DNA of 64,000 nt. It comes from Cliona cf. orientalis. Its lineage: Eukaryota > Porifera > Demospongiae > Clionaida > Clionaidae. Under the pieces are notes generated by a model. That model searched no databases. It was given only the letters and a program-made list of their open reading frames with translations, and was not told the origin of the DNA. The DNA is taken from positions 3,844,001 through 3,908,000 of the forward strand of contig OZ005689.1 of the NCBI GenBank assembly GCA_963930775.1, read 5' to 3'. Both the position numbers and the translations under genes were made by a program. Positions 11,101 through 23,474 of the stretch are shown piece by piece. The stretch's first letter is position 1, and each line of letters begins with the position of its first letter.

Positions 11101-14100
11101 GAAGGGGTCCTATGTAATAGCATAAAAGCTCAAATTGATATTTGAAATACCTTTAAAAAACACACTCTTACCATTTGACTATGAATTTCAATCATCAGAC
11201 TAGTCAAAGCCTTGGATTCACTGGAGTACACTGGTATAAGATTGACTTGAGGAGTCTCGGGTACTAAGGCATTTAGACAAGAGTGCATTATTAATAAGAT
11301 AGCAGCACACAAGATTTAGTAACCTTTGGAAACTTTTCACATGGTCCCAGCTACATGTACATAGAACAGTGTACAAACTACCCCGAAATGAGGATACCTC
11401 CTTTATCAGGTTGCTTAAAGCTGCATGTCCCAAGGGTGTCCAAGGAATAGAGGGTTTTCATTGTATATCATGTATATACATGTTATGGAACTATAGGTAC
11501 ATATTGTCATGACTGCTTGTAGAAAGGTCAATTGTCTGGTGGTTTGTACTTACAATTAAACCTCAGAAGTGTAGTTAGGTCAAGTATTGGACTAGACTCC
11601 AACAGTATCCTCATACCCAGGCCCAGAAGGAGGGGCCTGGTACCTATTGCACACGCAACTACCCCAAGAAAACCTGGGGTGCCGCGAACTACTGTACGCT
11701 TTTTCGCCCTCCTCCAGCGGCCAGGCCCTTTCTTCTCCCCCTTGATCAAAGGGCCTGGGTACGAGGCTAAATATTATTATACCTCTTGCTGTGGAGTACA
11801 TGTATGAAGCATAAGGGTCAATCGGTGTAGATAATCTAGTCCAAGCCCTTGACATTATAGATAGCAACATACCTTTAAGTGTGACAGTGACTGGATCACT
11901 AGAAGGCCCAGTGAAGCCACAAATCTCACTACCAACGCTAAATGTACAGTTTCTTACAGTTGTCGACAGCTGCAAGTCATAGCAGTTAGCCAATGTGCTC
12001 GTTGGTGTAGCAAGGGAGCAACGGCCACAGTCGGAAGTGTTTTGATATTGCACTGCTGAACAGCTGGGGTCAATCTGTGACCAGTTGAATATGAGTTGAT
12101 CTGGTCTAGCATCAGTCAAGGTGACTCCATTTGGTGCTTGTTGATATGGACCTACAATATTATAGTATACAGTATATTATAGCGAGTAACTTGCGAGCAT
12201 TAAAATTAGTGATCTGAATGTTGCCATCATAGGTGTGACTTGTGTCCATACCGAATCCACCAAATTAAAAATCTCACCAAAGTTTCATATTATTACGTAT
12301 AGTCATGATTATAACCATACATCTTGCTACACATGCAGTATGGATATACATGTACATGTACCATGTGTATGCACCATGTGAGCATGGCAACTCCCATTGT
12401 CTGGCCAAAAGTTATCTCATCACATGACTGTCCACAATGCTTATGGTGCTTATCCAGATGCTGTTTTCAGCATGGGATATTGAAATACTGGGAATGACCC
12501 ATGGGTGATTGTGATAGCAGGAAGCCATTATCTAACATTCCCTATAAGGAATTGGTGTATATACATGCACACCAATTACTGTCAGATATGTAGTAGCAGG
12601 GACTTACCCAGGGACTCCCCCTATTGGGCATACTCACAATTGTGAGCATGTGAGGTTATAGTGAGGTATCATACCCCATACATAATGCATTTGGTGGATT
12701 TTTTTGTGAATATTATTATAGACCACTAAAATCCCACATTGATGACCCTTTACCATTTAATCAACTGCTGCTCCAGCACGCTCTGGGGTATGTACTATCT
12801 AAATTACATTTCCTGGAATCCCTATGAATCCAATTATTCATTGCTTACACAGTGTAAGTATTCATGAATTGACTAACACATAGACCAGGGCGTATGTTAC
12901 TGTGGAATCACCAGATTGCGCTCAATGGGTATGCCATAACACATATTCACATGTCAATACTATCACACATTAGCTAGTACCTGTCATCATCATTATCGTA
13001 GCCGTATCGATGGTTTGTATACCGCTGATTGAGTTCAAGATGCATTGAACAGTCTTATTATTCAGAGAAGAATCAGCTGTAACATTGAGCTCCGAAGTAG
13101 CATAGTCGCCTATTATTTCCAAATTTGCACTTATGGCTCCATTGTTACACAGACCTGTTGCATCTGCGTTACTGTGACGCAGCTGGATTCGATTTCCATC
13201 ACAGCCACTGAACGCTGTTCCTGACCATTCTGTCGCTCCAATCCGGTTTTCGATGACGACTGTACAATTGAAGCGGAGTTGATCATTGGGGCAGGCACAC
13301 TGGAGATTTGGCGGTGGTATTAGTCCATTCTCTCCTGTAAATCAAATAACAACATTGGTACATAATCAATCATGCTCAATACACAACACTGCAACCATTT
13401 CAGCATACAGTACATGTAATAACTAATCGTCAGTGCATGAGCGAGGGGAACGATAGATATCTTGTATGTGAGTGTGTGTGCCTGTTACCATGCTACCAAC
13501 TACATAACTTGTTTGTAAATCTCAAGTGTGGTGTGACGTTATACATGTACAGTTCCTTATAAGTAAGTTTTGATTCTAGTATTGGCATTGTTTGCTTGCT
13601 ACCACTGCCTTCTCCACATTCCTTGGTGAGTTCTCGATGGACAGGATGAGCATCAGCGGACTCCTCAAGTTACAAAATGTGAGTGAATAAAATATTGATG
13701 CTTGCTAACTGGATGGTAGTTCATAGCATCAGTGCAGCATGCATGTGCTCAGGCAACTGTGCCAAGGGTTTTGCACGATAGTGCTTCAGTACATGTAGTA
13801 AACAGCTATGACTGCAGTATCAAAATTAATTGAAGTAACCATATTATTATGTTTCGTAAGGAGATTGATATGCCGTGTAAAAAATATTCACTTAGTTGAA
13901 ACTGACAAACCACAATGGTCTTAAAACTGACCGCAACCGGGATCAAAACTTGATTGGGGCCATTTTTGGACCTTGATCGCTTGATCACACCGCTGAAAGA
14001 GCCTTGACCCTTGATTGCCAACCGGGGGTATAGGTGGAGTCAAAGGACAAGACCCATTGATTTGAGCAGCACAAATGAGCATCTTGATCGCTTGATCATC

Positions 14101-15041
14101 TCCAATTTTACAGTTTGACCACTTGATCTCACTTTGATCCCGGTTGCGGGTGTCAGTACAGCAGGTACACGTGACCACCCCTTGCAATGTGGGACAGTCG
14201 GCTATCAAGATTGTCAAATCTCCACCCTCAGACATTTCATCCCACCCCCAGGGTAGTCTCACGCAGCCTGACTCTTACACCTCGGGAGGGGGAGGAAGAG
14301 AGTCTGGTAAAGTGCTATACATCGAGTTGTCCCAGCGCCTCGTACGAGGCGCGACCAATCAGATTGCATCTTTATGGCATTACATAGTTTGCGGTGGCGT
14401 ATCCGACTGTGAACAGACGAGATACTATTGCGCACGTGTGTTTATTTTCTGTTCACAATCGGATATATATGCCACCGCAAACTAAAGATGCAATCTGATT
14501 GGTCGCGCCTCATACGAGGCACTGGGACAACTCGATGTATAGCACTTTACCAGATTCTCTCCCTCCCCCTCCCGAGGTGTAAGAGTCAGGCTGCGCGAGA
14601 GTACCCCCAGGGTGTTATAGCCTCGCAAGAAAGACGCTTCCATAATCTTTTGTTGTAGGAGAGTATTGTATGATTAGGCCTGGGGGATGTGGTAGATGCC
14701 TGGGCCACGTCATTTAATAATACGTTGTGTACTATTGATAAACAATGAAATTATGGTTTGTCATGTAGAAGGCAGAACATGCCAGTCTCATTCATACTTC
14801 AACATTAATTTTATATGACTCTCGTAGTGAAATGAGGTACCTTCATTTATAATGAGTGTACTATGAGTGTACCTATACGTATGCTGTGTCAGATCACGTT
14901 CATACGGTGCACGGCCGGCCGCGATACACTCATATTAAATCATGTCATGATTATGATAGCGTAGAACGTACCTGCTTCGGAAGAATGGTCGAGGACTGCC
15001 AACATGAGAGCCCATAACCACAGCGAAAGCTTCATATCCAT
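8136..15041 (-). CDS. Type I receptor: signal peptide, Ig, three Fn3-like domains, TM, tyrosine-rich tail (618 aa)
   Basis: Eight minus-strand exons keep frame: 15041-14972, 13334-12981, 12151-11873, 11263-11172, 11109-10881, 9102-8818, 8735-8589, 8536-8136 (1857 nt). Residues 1-23 are a signal peptide; 24-141 an Ig-like domain (EWSGTAFSGC, SELNVT); 142-234 a first Fn3 with Cys pairs (SDCGRCS); 235-341 a second Fn3 split by a phase-0 intron (ANRLGPGPAS); 342-436 a third Cys-rich beta domain starting GCTNG; about 443-470 a long hydrophobic span; 486-618 a very acidic tail. Tail tyrosines include YVNT, which fits the YxN pattern bound by Grb2-type SH2 domains, plus NPEYAKH and YFEHYVEEL. There is no death domain. 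Its Ig exon is 354 nt, exactly as in the gene at 17447, and intron phases match, so they are paralogues with exchanged cytoplasmic ends. The ATG at 15035 is an alternative start two codons in. Confidence 0.87.
9217..9826. mobile_element. TIR element (ends ATACCGTATTTT) in a receptor intron
   Basis: ATACCGTATTTTCCCGC at the left is mirrored by GCGAGAAAATACGGTAT-type sequence at the right, with further inverted matches around AAGCGCATGTGC and GCTTATAAGCGAG. No transposase frame is visible, so it is a non-autonomous DNA transposon of about 610 bp. I could not define the target duplication. Confidence 0.75.
10690..10850. repeat. CA/TGTACA-rich low-complexity tract
   Basis: Alternating purine-pyrimidine sequence with an ACACAC core at about 10774-10790, inside an intron of the minus-strand receptor. 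Apparent open frames across it are artefacts. Confidence 0.85.
11602..11776. mobile_element. Short inverted-repeat element (CTCATACCCAGGCCC ends)
   Basis: CTCATACCCAGGCCC at the left faces GGGCCTGGGTACGAGG at the right, about 160 bp apart, in an intron of the minus-strand receptor. The ends recall other CTCGTnCCCAG repeats in this window. No convincing target duplication was found. Confidence 0.65.
13931..14149. mobile_element. Short TIR element (CCGCAACCGGGATCAAA ends)
   Basis: CCGCAACCGGGATCAAA at 13931 is mirrored by TTTGATCCCGGTTGCGG ending at 14149, giving a MITE of 219 bp with 17-bp terminal repeats and internal TTGATCGCTTGATCA subrepeats. It lies in the large first intron of the minus-strand receptor. 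Confidence 0.75.
14254..14603. mobile_element. 350-bp long-TIR element with 9-bp target duplication (MULE-like)
   Basis: Two arms of about 150 bp are near-perfect inverted copies beginning TAGTCTCACGCAGCC and TACTCTCGCGCAGCC. The flanks carry CCCCCAGGG at 14245-14253 and 14604-14612, a 9-bp target duplication. Long terminal repeats with 9-bp duplications are typical of Mutator-like elements, so I classify it as a non-coding MULE derivative. Confidence 0.8.
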
Positions 15042-15103
15042 AACCGCTATGTCCGCTGCGCCTCTACCTCGCCCATGTCATGTCATGAGGAGCTAGCTGT
15101 GGG

Positions 15104-16308
15104 TAGTCTCGTCCCCAGACCCCACCCCCAAAAGGAGGAAAGGGTCTGGTACACATCGAGCGCTTTTTGGGGCGCACAGGATGCAGCAGGTCATGTGATC
15201 GTCATGACAACGCATCGTATAGGCATGGCAACGCATCAGCGGCTCTCACGTGCAGCAAGGGATCGACTAAGTTCACCCCAGAGGAGGTTCGACAGAGTCA
15301 AAAGGTCACAATTAGCTAATCACGTGCTCCCATATGTTTGTATGGGAGTACTAATTTCTCCGCTGTACCCCAGCTATCTTGCTACGAAAGTGTCTCTGTC
15401 ATGTTTTTCGTCGTGTCTAATACTAGTTCGAGCACTGTACCCTTCGTGAACGATTTTCTAGGCTACCACATGGCTGACCTTTGCGACCTTGAACAGCAAG
15501 GCAAGCTGCTGTAGCGAGAATGATGGCATAGAAAAGCCGCCGATTACTTTTAAAATGTCTGTCATCGCCTTGGAGAAAGCAGCGCCTATCACCATGATAA
15601 ATCGGGATTGTCTAAATTCGAGGTCAAAGTACAAGAATGCTCGTTAACGGAGGGTTATTGCTGACTTTTTGACCCTGTCGAACCTCCTCTGAGTTCACCC
15701 TGTTTGAAACGGTTACGTCATTGGTCCCACCCACTTCACGCGGCGCAGCGCATCGTTGGCCGCCGCTGGTACTTGTACTTACCCTAGCCCTCTGAACCAC
15801 CCCAAAATTAATTTTGCCATCTACAAAGAAGTCAAAGCTAGAGCTATAGGGAAGGTTGTGTCTATCTGTTTGTGCCATGGCCTGAAGAAGAGGCAGTAAT
15901 TAAGTACAGCAGGGATGTTCACGCCTGGAGGAGCTTGGATTGTTCCCATGTAGCAGACCTACTGCAAAGGTACGTGCACTCATTAGCCTCATACCCAGGC
16001 TCAAGAGCCGAGTCATCTTTATTAAAATTAATAGTAAAGGTACTTGTAGAGGTGCAGATTCTACAGTAGCAGCTTGCTCTGTTAGTCAGTTGGTTATAAA
16101 TCAATGGTGAAAATTACTAATAACTTAATTGTAGTCCACAATAGGCGGCTAGCGCGCGGGGTCACACGATAATCACATGCAAGCCACATGGCGTGAATCT
16201 GATTGGTGCGACAGAATTCAGACATGCCAAGTCAGCAAGACCCAAAAAGCGCTCGATGTGTACCAGACCCTTTCCTCCTTTTGGGGGGTGGGGTCTGGGG
16301 ACGAGACT
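15104..16308. mobile_element. 1.2-kb TIR element with about 9-bp target duplication
   Basis: The left end TAGTCTCGTCCCCAGACCCC and the right end are inverted copies over about 65 bp, through ACACATCGAGCGCTTTTTGG. The flanks are AGCTGTGGG (15095-15103) and AGCTGTGGA (16309-16317), 8 of 9 matching. A second inverted pair (about 15270-15310 and 15660-15705, GAGGAGGTTCGACAG) lies inside. No transposase is evident. It fills most of the space between two divergently transcribed receptor genes, so their promoters lie beside it. Confidence 0.65.
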
Positions 16309-16317
16309 AGCTGTGGA

Positions 16318-17446
16318 TGGCGCGAGGCCAAGCCACACCCATAATATTATACCGTGGGAGTGGAGAAAATGGTAAAGGTCGTCACACCGAAGCGGGTCAT
16401 GATCAAAGCTCAACACTTGCTTTTTTTTTGTACAAAAACCTTGTTTAGCAATAGTGCAGGGATACATACAGGCACTAAAATGGCTTAAATTAAATGCATC
16501 CATGGTATTATAATAATTCTATATTAGTTAGGTAGTAATAGCTAGCTATAGCTAATAATTTCCTTTCAAAAGACCACAATTGTCAAAGACGGTATCACAT
16601 TCCAATACCTCCTTTGGTAGCTTGTTACAATTACAGATTGTAGATAGGAAAAAGAGCTTTGGTAAGCAGACGGTCTTAAAGGGATGTAGACTGAGAGATT
16701 GTGCATTTACATATCGGTTACGGTATGAAATTAGCTACTCAGTTGCTTACCGTGCTGGAGCCTCTGGAAAGCCTCAGTAACATGATTGTGGATAATCTTA
16801 TACAGATGACAGCTAGAGGGATGCTTGGACACGTCGTGTCTGAAGGGATGGGAGTGATGTCCTACTGAGAAGCTCATTATGCTTATATAGCTTTCTAAAG
16901 TAAACGTTAAGTATAGCTAATAATAGCTAGCTACATCCGAGGAATGTGGTGCTGTTCAGCCTAATGTGCATGCGCGTTGTATGATACTGTATTTGGAGAA
17001 GGGGAAGGTGCTATTTAATTATCAACTTGAAGTTTTTTTGGTAGCTAATAGTTACATACAAAATGCTGATGACTGTGCATGAGTGCTTCATATTGGGTAT
17101 AGCTATAGCTTTAGATACTAGCTATACTCCCAACACAAACAAAATATTATATAGCTACCACCAGAATCACATGCACTTTCACTATTATACTTTGGGAAAT
17201 TAGCTATCATGTGACACCTGAAAACAATTCATTGCATGTGAATCATATGAGTTTGCTACTTTGTCTAATATGAAGTCTATTGTGATTAGCTATAAGCCAT
17301 GATATCGATAGAGTAGCTAGGTTGGGAACTGCACTGGAGAAAAATACAACTATCATAGTATATATTATTCAGTGTAGCTATAACAGCTATAGTAGCTATA
17401 GCTACAACTATTTATTTTATATAATACAACCGCAGACTCATAGAGA
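16318..17446. other. Intergenic, upstream of death-domain receptor
   Basis: AT-rich DNA with many AGCTA-type short repeats. I see no coding exon or RNA gene. It probably holds the promoter of the gene starting at 17447, but no motif is convincing. Confidence 0.5.
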
Positions 17447-19888
17447 ATGGACTCTGTTATGACATTGTATACTATTACTGTGTATCTTGTGCTATACTTC
17501 GATGTCAGGCTTATATTTGGCCATAGATGGCTTGGTAAGTTGCAGCTACAATAACTAATAAATTAAGTACGTATTAGAGCGCATGCATGTGTATAATTTC
17601 TTTAGTTAATGGCCATCTGAAGGTTATTGACACTGGTGAGTGTCCTTGTCCCGGTAATAATTTGACTTTACAGTGCAGCTCTGCCAATGAAAGTACAGTG
17701 GGATCAATAGCATGGAGTGGAAGTGCTTTTAATTGTACTAATGCGGAAAATGAGATAACATTCCTACATGGACGTAATATCACAGGCACATGCAATAACG
17801 ATGCCATTGTAGGATGGAGCTTGTCAACGAGCAATGAAATATTTATTTCAATGCTCAATGTTTTGATAAATTCTGCCCTGATTGGAGAGAGCATAATATG
17901 TTATTATGAGAACGGTACGAAGAATTCGAAGCGGATACTCGGAAGCTATTCAATACCTGGTATTAAGGAGAATAATAATAATATACCGATAGGTAATGAC
18001 TATAACGTAATGCATCCTCTAATATTATTATAGCTCTGACTGTCGGCATTGATTACATGCTTATTGATTCAAATTTGATCAAGTTTAACTGGAGTGCACC
18101 AGCAACTAACTATTCAGAATATCCACTAACCTACAATACAGCATCAAACTGTAGTACCTGCCCCACTACCACCAACCACACCAATGTCACTTGCAAATAC
18201 ACTGACAATGCTGGTGTGTGTGTATTTACTCTAAACTTTGAGATGTGTGGATGTGACTTTCAGGAAAATATCACATTTAATGTACCATCAAGTAACACAA
18301 GTAAGTACCATTGCATGGTATATCAACTGGATCCTATATAAAGTATATATTATGATATATAATTAATTTTTGTTACTGTAAATATTATTATCATACAGAT
18401 TCTGCAATATTACCCATCCTCATTACTATCAGCATTCTTATTTTATGTGTTGGTCTTATTTCGTTTGCTGTTGTAATCAAATTTATATGCTCAGTACATT
18501 CTCGGTAAGGTCTGCATGATATCTCAACATGTGTGATGATAACCATTAGCTAATAGCAGGAAAATCAAAGCCACAGATCAAATACAAACACAAAACAGGC
18601 TACAGTTAACTGAAAAGGTACTCTTTGATTGCAAACAGTTATTGTTATGAGTATAGTTGATACTATTATCAATCCATAGGATTATAACGTTTATGACACC
18701 ATAGATGAAGATTGTCAGGCAGAGAATAACATTATAAAGACTGTAGATAATAAGGTATAATAATTTGTATCCCACCTATGATGTAGATCAAAGCTACCAC
18801 CAGGGCAATAAATAATAGTTAGACACTGTTTAGGAGGTTTCTATGTGATTTAGAAGACTGAAGGGCTCTGTGTAGAATCCCGAGCGAAGTGAGGGTTCTA
18901 CTGAGCCCTGAGGTCTTCTAAATCACGTAGAAACTGACTAAACATGCAGTGTCTAACATATTTAGATCCTAGCAACAATGCCCAAAACCTAGACACATAA
19001 ACCGCTGCCTAGCAACAATTAACCCTAACCATAGGTAAGAAATTTTCTACAAAGCTTACATGATTTTCTATGAAAGATAGATACTTCAGTTTAACCAATC
19101 AGATCACAGTATTTATTACAAGTAGGATCTAATACTGGATATTGCCCTGTGACCAGGGCAACAATTTCAGGCAATATCCTGTGGTCAGACTCAGACACCA
19201 CATTTGTAGTACTATTAGCCTATATAGTATCCAGGCCATCCCATGTTTTTTAACGTTGCTCGTGCAACATTAAAAAACATGGGATGGCCTGGATACGAGG
19301 CTATAGTACTATTATAACAGTGGGAATACACACACCCCTACTAGTGCTGTGATAATGCACTCATGCGTAACCACATACAGCACTAGTAGGGGTGTATTAA
19401 CTATAACACAATGGAATTGGTATGTATATATGTAGAAAGTCAGTTGCTTACGTGAAGATGCATGTGCATATAGATTGTGGGGATATACTGCAGTGGCCTT
19501 GGAGGACGTCAGTATGAGGTAATAATTAACTATTAACTTTAGCTAGCTCTTGTTTTTTTTGCCAATTATTATTTATGTTGCCTTTAATAGGAGTACACAC
19601 CAAGATTTGGAGGTTTGTTTTTCATTATAATGTGATGATGATTATGCAATCATCACAGAGGGTGTACTTAATGTGGAGAATATTTTGATCCATCTAAGAG
19701 GTCGAGTAACATTTAAATGGTACAAATTCGGCATAGCTCTTGGGGTATCATCAAAAATTTTGGAACAACTTGAAGGCAGTCTAGACGAAGATGCTCTGAC
19801 TGAAGTATTGGGATACTGGCTAAAGAACCACTCATCTGAACCCTCTTGGAAAGAGGTTTCTAATGCTTTGCAAGATATCATAACGTAG
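17447..19888 (+). CDS. Type I receptor: signal peptide, Ig, Fn3, TM, death domain (399 aa)
   Basis: Eight exons join in frame: 17447-17534, 17606-17959, 18034-18300, 18399-18504, 18560-18617, 18680-18754, 19591-19612, 19659-19888 (1200 nt). An alternative donor at 17992 is also in phase. Residues 1-29 are a signal peptide; 30-147 an Ig-like domain (AWSGSAFNC, MLNVLINS); 148-236 a Cys-rich Fn3 (SNCSTCPTTTNHTNVTC); about 239-263 a membrane span; about 325-399 a C-terminal death domain (WYKFGIALGVS, LDEDALTEVLGYWL, EPSWKEV). The linker has DYNVYDTI. It is a diverged paralogue of the gene at 4698 with the same Ig/Fn3/TM exon phases, but it ends right after the death domain and lacks the basic/YEVI extension. 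The role in death-fold signalling is inferred from the domain. Confidence 0.88.
18819..18957. repeat. Imperfect hairpin repeat (about 60-bp arms) in a receptor intron
   Basis: GTTAGACACTG...GATTTAGAAGAC is mirrored by GTCTTCTAAATCACG...CAGTGTCTAAC. It is probably a fold-back MITE. It sits in the 836-bp intron between the linker and death-domain exons, which also carries two other inverted repeats. Confidence 0.75.
19217..19303. mobile_element. 87-bp MITE with 9- to 11-bp target duplication
   Basis: AGCCTATATAGTATCCAGGC is mirrored by GCCTGGATACGAGGCTA, with ATGTTTTTTAA facing TTAAAAAACAT inside. The direct repeat TAGTACTATT(A) occurs at 19207-19217 and 19304-19314. This is the same target-duplication class as the element at 14254. 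Confidence 0.75.
19332..19395. repeat. Short inverted repeat (ACACCCCTACTAGTGCTG)
   Basis: ACACCCCTACTAGTGCTG and its inverse CAGCACTAGTAGGGGTGT are separated by about 28 bp in the last large intron of the death-domain receptor. It may form a hairpin; no function is assigned. Confidence 0.7.
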
Positions 19889-22268
19889 TGATTGTCATGC
19901 AATTCTAACATTCACTGTATATGTACTGTATAGTAGCTGTAGTAAACAATATTGTAGCATGCAGTAACCAATTACTGGAAATGACATTTTTCCTCAATAT
20001 TAAGTCACCAAGCATAAGATTTTATGTTGGGTACTACAAACAGTATAGCTAAACTATAGTATAGTAATATTATTATATTTTTTGTCACATGAGTTCACTT
20101 TCAAAATGTTTTTTAACATTATTCATTAAGAGACATGATAATATATATAATTATTTGGGAGAGATGCATGTCACACCAACACTGTTAGTTGTTGACAAAC
20201 AAACCACTATCATGGGCACACACACTCTCACTTGTCAGTGTTGATAGCAGCCAAACTGTACTAGAGCACCACAGACCCCTGTGTTGATAGCAGCCGAACT
20301 GTACTATAGCACTACAGGCATGCATCACCCCATCTACATCCTAAAGCTATAGCTGGAAGAGAAAAAATCCGGGCAGCCACCGGGAATCGAACCCAGGGCC
20401 ACTGACTTAAGCCGCATGGATGATAATTATTATATTATTTGCCTAGATGTATTTAGTTCAGCTCATCCTGATTCAAAGATTATTAATTAGCTAGTGTAAA
20501 CTTTGTGGGGAAATCACTTCATCCATAGCAATTACTGTTTCAGCTGGGGTGGAAATCACTGATCTCACTCCTTAGACTTAGAGTCACTTAATTACTAATT
20601 AATAGTGCCAATTAAAAAAAAATTGGTGCATGGGATACTGTAACAGTCAAATAATCATGGGGCTCTCAGCATATGGATGCCTATACAAGTCTAGAGTCAT
20701 CCAAGCCCTTACAAAAAATTAATTTATACGAGTCCCTATTCCAGCAATATGCACACCAGAAAATAGTACACAGCATGCCATGATCGATACTGCAGTATAT
20801 ATAATATCATATAATATCACCATTAATATTATGTCATTACACTTTTATTTAAACGAGCTCACCAATTGCAAAGAAAGCAATCTGAGAGAATCACCATAAT
20901 ATTATATCATTGATAGTCCACAATCTCTTCTATGCTAGGTTTGAATTCCTGGTCCCAATAACCTCCCTAGTATACCTTCATTGCATATGGCAAAGGGTCA
21001 CTATGTACGTAAGTAGCATCCTTAAGTTATGCAATGTTATGTAATTGTCAAATGCTTTAACTGGAAAATGAAAACAGAATATTTCCAGAATCATTTTCAA
21101 TATTCATCTGTATCTGTGCCAAATTTCACGATTCGATACCCTTATATGATTCGGTACCTTTACAATTTCAGAAATTTAAGTAAATTGCTACTAGGGATGT
21201 AATTATGGCTTATGGCTTATATATAATAATGCTCGGGGGATCCTGGTCCTATAAACAGGAAATATTAATTTTATCATTGAACAAAAGTCTCAGAGTATAA
21301 TAATTATTGAACAGCAGATTATTAGCTATAATAAACAAACTAGTTAAATTTAATGATTGCATAATCATGCATGATCTATGGTATACAAATTTGTTTGTCT
21401 TGAGCCAGCAATTTTTTCTCACTTGATTTTCATTTTACGACTTCTATATCAATAATAATATTATACCATAATCATGCATAATTTAGAATAATTTATACCT
21501 TGTATAAAATTTTTTGTCCTTTTTTAAGGTTTCTAGCTCCAAATGATGTACACTCAATGAACACAACCTGGTCACAGAGGTTGGAAATCTCAGAACAGCT
21601 TCGAATGTGTACTTCTGCTTGGCACTCTTTATTCTAAAAAATAAATACTAAAGCCTTACATATCAATTACCTATATAAGGAGACATTAAATCATGCATGA
21701 AGCAACTACACAGGAAAAAAAAGTGTGCTGGTTTTACACATATAGGTGTGCTAAGTCAATGTCTCCAGTTTTGACACAATGCACATGTGCTGAAACTTGT
21801 ACTGTGCTGAAGTTGCACATGTGCTGTTTGCATATTTGTGCTATTCTAGCATATGAAATTGTGCTATTATTGATGTGTTGATTCAAAATAGTCACATGAC
21901 ATTACAAAAAAATAGTTGCATATTTAATTTAGTACACAAAATAACGATAAAATACAAACAATTATTAAACAAAATGCCATAAAACACACGTGCACAATGT
22001 CATGTACCTATGTACCTGGCAATCTATTACAAACATAACAGCTGTCTATAACCGCATACTTGAAGTTTGTAAAAGTAGCTTCATACAAGCACCTCCATCT
22101 TGGTTTCTTGAGTGGTAGCTACATGTACATGATGCCATATGCTGTAATGAGAGAGAAGCCAAATAAACTTTTACAGCATAAGAGGGAATGTATATAGAAC
22201 ACCTTATACAAGCACTGTTACTAGCTTTTTTACTCCTTTTGAAGACTGATAGTCTAAGACTTGTATAT
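19889..22268. other. Intergenic, repeat-containing
   Basis: No coding exon is supported. A tRNA-3'-half-like piece lies at about 20363-20414 (minus strand: GGGTTCGATTCCCGG preceded by no recognisable 5' half). A GTGCTG-rich interspersed repeat lies at about 21701-21900. Confidence 0.5.
21701..21900 (+). repeat. Interspersed GTGTGCT-rich repeat (inverted partner near 29060-29370)
   Basis: ACACAGGAAAAAA followed by GTGTGCT/GTGCTGAA motifs here is matched on the opposite strand at about 29360 downward. The copies are diverged and in inverted orientation. The Ngaro element lies between them but does not border them. Confidence 0.6.
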
Positions 22269-22689
22269 GTGACCTGCTCTGAGAAAAGGGACCACTTGGG
22301 ATAAAATTTCATTTTACAATAATAGCTAAAATGTGGGGAAAATAAATATTTATCATTTTTCTGTATTTTAGTCTACCAGAAATGTAGAATTTTAGTTTCA
22401 TATTGATATGCTATGTTTATGTAGTTGCTGTAAACTATCGTAATGCTTGTGCAAACAATTGCTCGGACACATACAACTTAATACAAAATTTGATTAAATA
22501 TGTGCATTTTCCGAAAAACGAATATATCTACCTGTGTGTATAAAAATGGTCATAACTCCACTTATGATCGATATTTTTTCATGAACTGACTTGCACCATT
22601 GGATTCAGCACACACAAAGCTATCAATCCATGCTAAAAATTCAATTTTATGAAATATCCCGAGTGGTCCCTTTTCTCAGAGCAGGTCAC
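22269..22689. mobile_element. 421-bp TIR element (GTGACCTGCTCTGAGAAAAG ends)
   Basis: GTGACCTGCTCTGAGAAAAG with GGGACCACTTGGGATA at the left is mirrored by TATCCCGAGTGGTCCC with CTTTTCTCAGAGCAGGTCAC at the right. There is no coding capacity, so it is a non-autonomous DNA transposon. A diverged end occurs near 33517-33548. Confidence 0.8.
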
Positions 22690-23135
22690 ATAATATGTGA
22701 CATACGTCAAGTTTTATTGGTATGGCTGTAAGGCCTCTATCACACCTGAGTTCTTTTTATTGGGTCATTAATTAAAATAAGTACCTTATTTTGATGGTTC
22801 TCAGGGTTTGAGGCCTAAGTTAGACTGGTGACTTCTTGACCATAAATTTGATGACCTGCAAGTAGATATTTAAAAATGTATATTATGGCTGTACCTTCTC
22901 TCTTAATTTCTCCCCTTCTTACTTTTGTAGCCGCTTGGTAAACAATATGCTAGCTATAGCACATAAGACATGCACACGCAGCAGCTACAGGTAGTAATAT
23001 AATTAAATTTTATAGAGTTCACTATTAATAGCTCACCATTTTTTGTGAAAGTATTGCTCAACTCAAGCTTCCTTTTCCATTTCTCATTAACTTACAAACT
23101 CCAGAGCTGTGTTCACTCCTGGACCATTTTGATAC

Positions 23136-23412
23136 TTAACCCCTCATCTAGCCATTAGGTGCCAACTAGTTGGCACCTGAACTGGCTGTAGCAAACCTAT
23201 CCAATACCCAACTCCCATGCCACAACTCTCCTTGGAGGGTGAACCTGGCCGTGCCGGGAAGGACAGGGGGGTAACTACATGCTGCATGAAATGATAGGGG
23301 CCAGCTAATTAATGCTGGAATGGGAATTGGACTAGCAAGCTTGAGATTAATGTACCTAATGCTCCTATAATACTTGGGGGTGATTAGGGAGGCATGTCCT
23401 CCCGACACAGCC
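23136..23412 (-). repeat. Ngaro B2 terminal repeat
   Basis: The 277-bp sequence is repeated at 23645-23921. It contains the small palindrome GGTGCCAACTAGTTGGCACC near its left edge. Confidence 0.9.
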
Positions 23413-23474
23413 CGGCTCAATCACGTCCATCTGGACGGAAAGAATATGTACCAATAGAGGGAGGGCAGGGCGGG

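Noticed and set aside
20363-20414. Functional tRNA gene
   Set aside because: Only a T-arm-like half is present; no D-arm, anticodon arm or acceptor pairing could be built.
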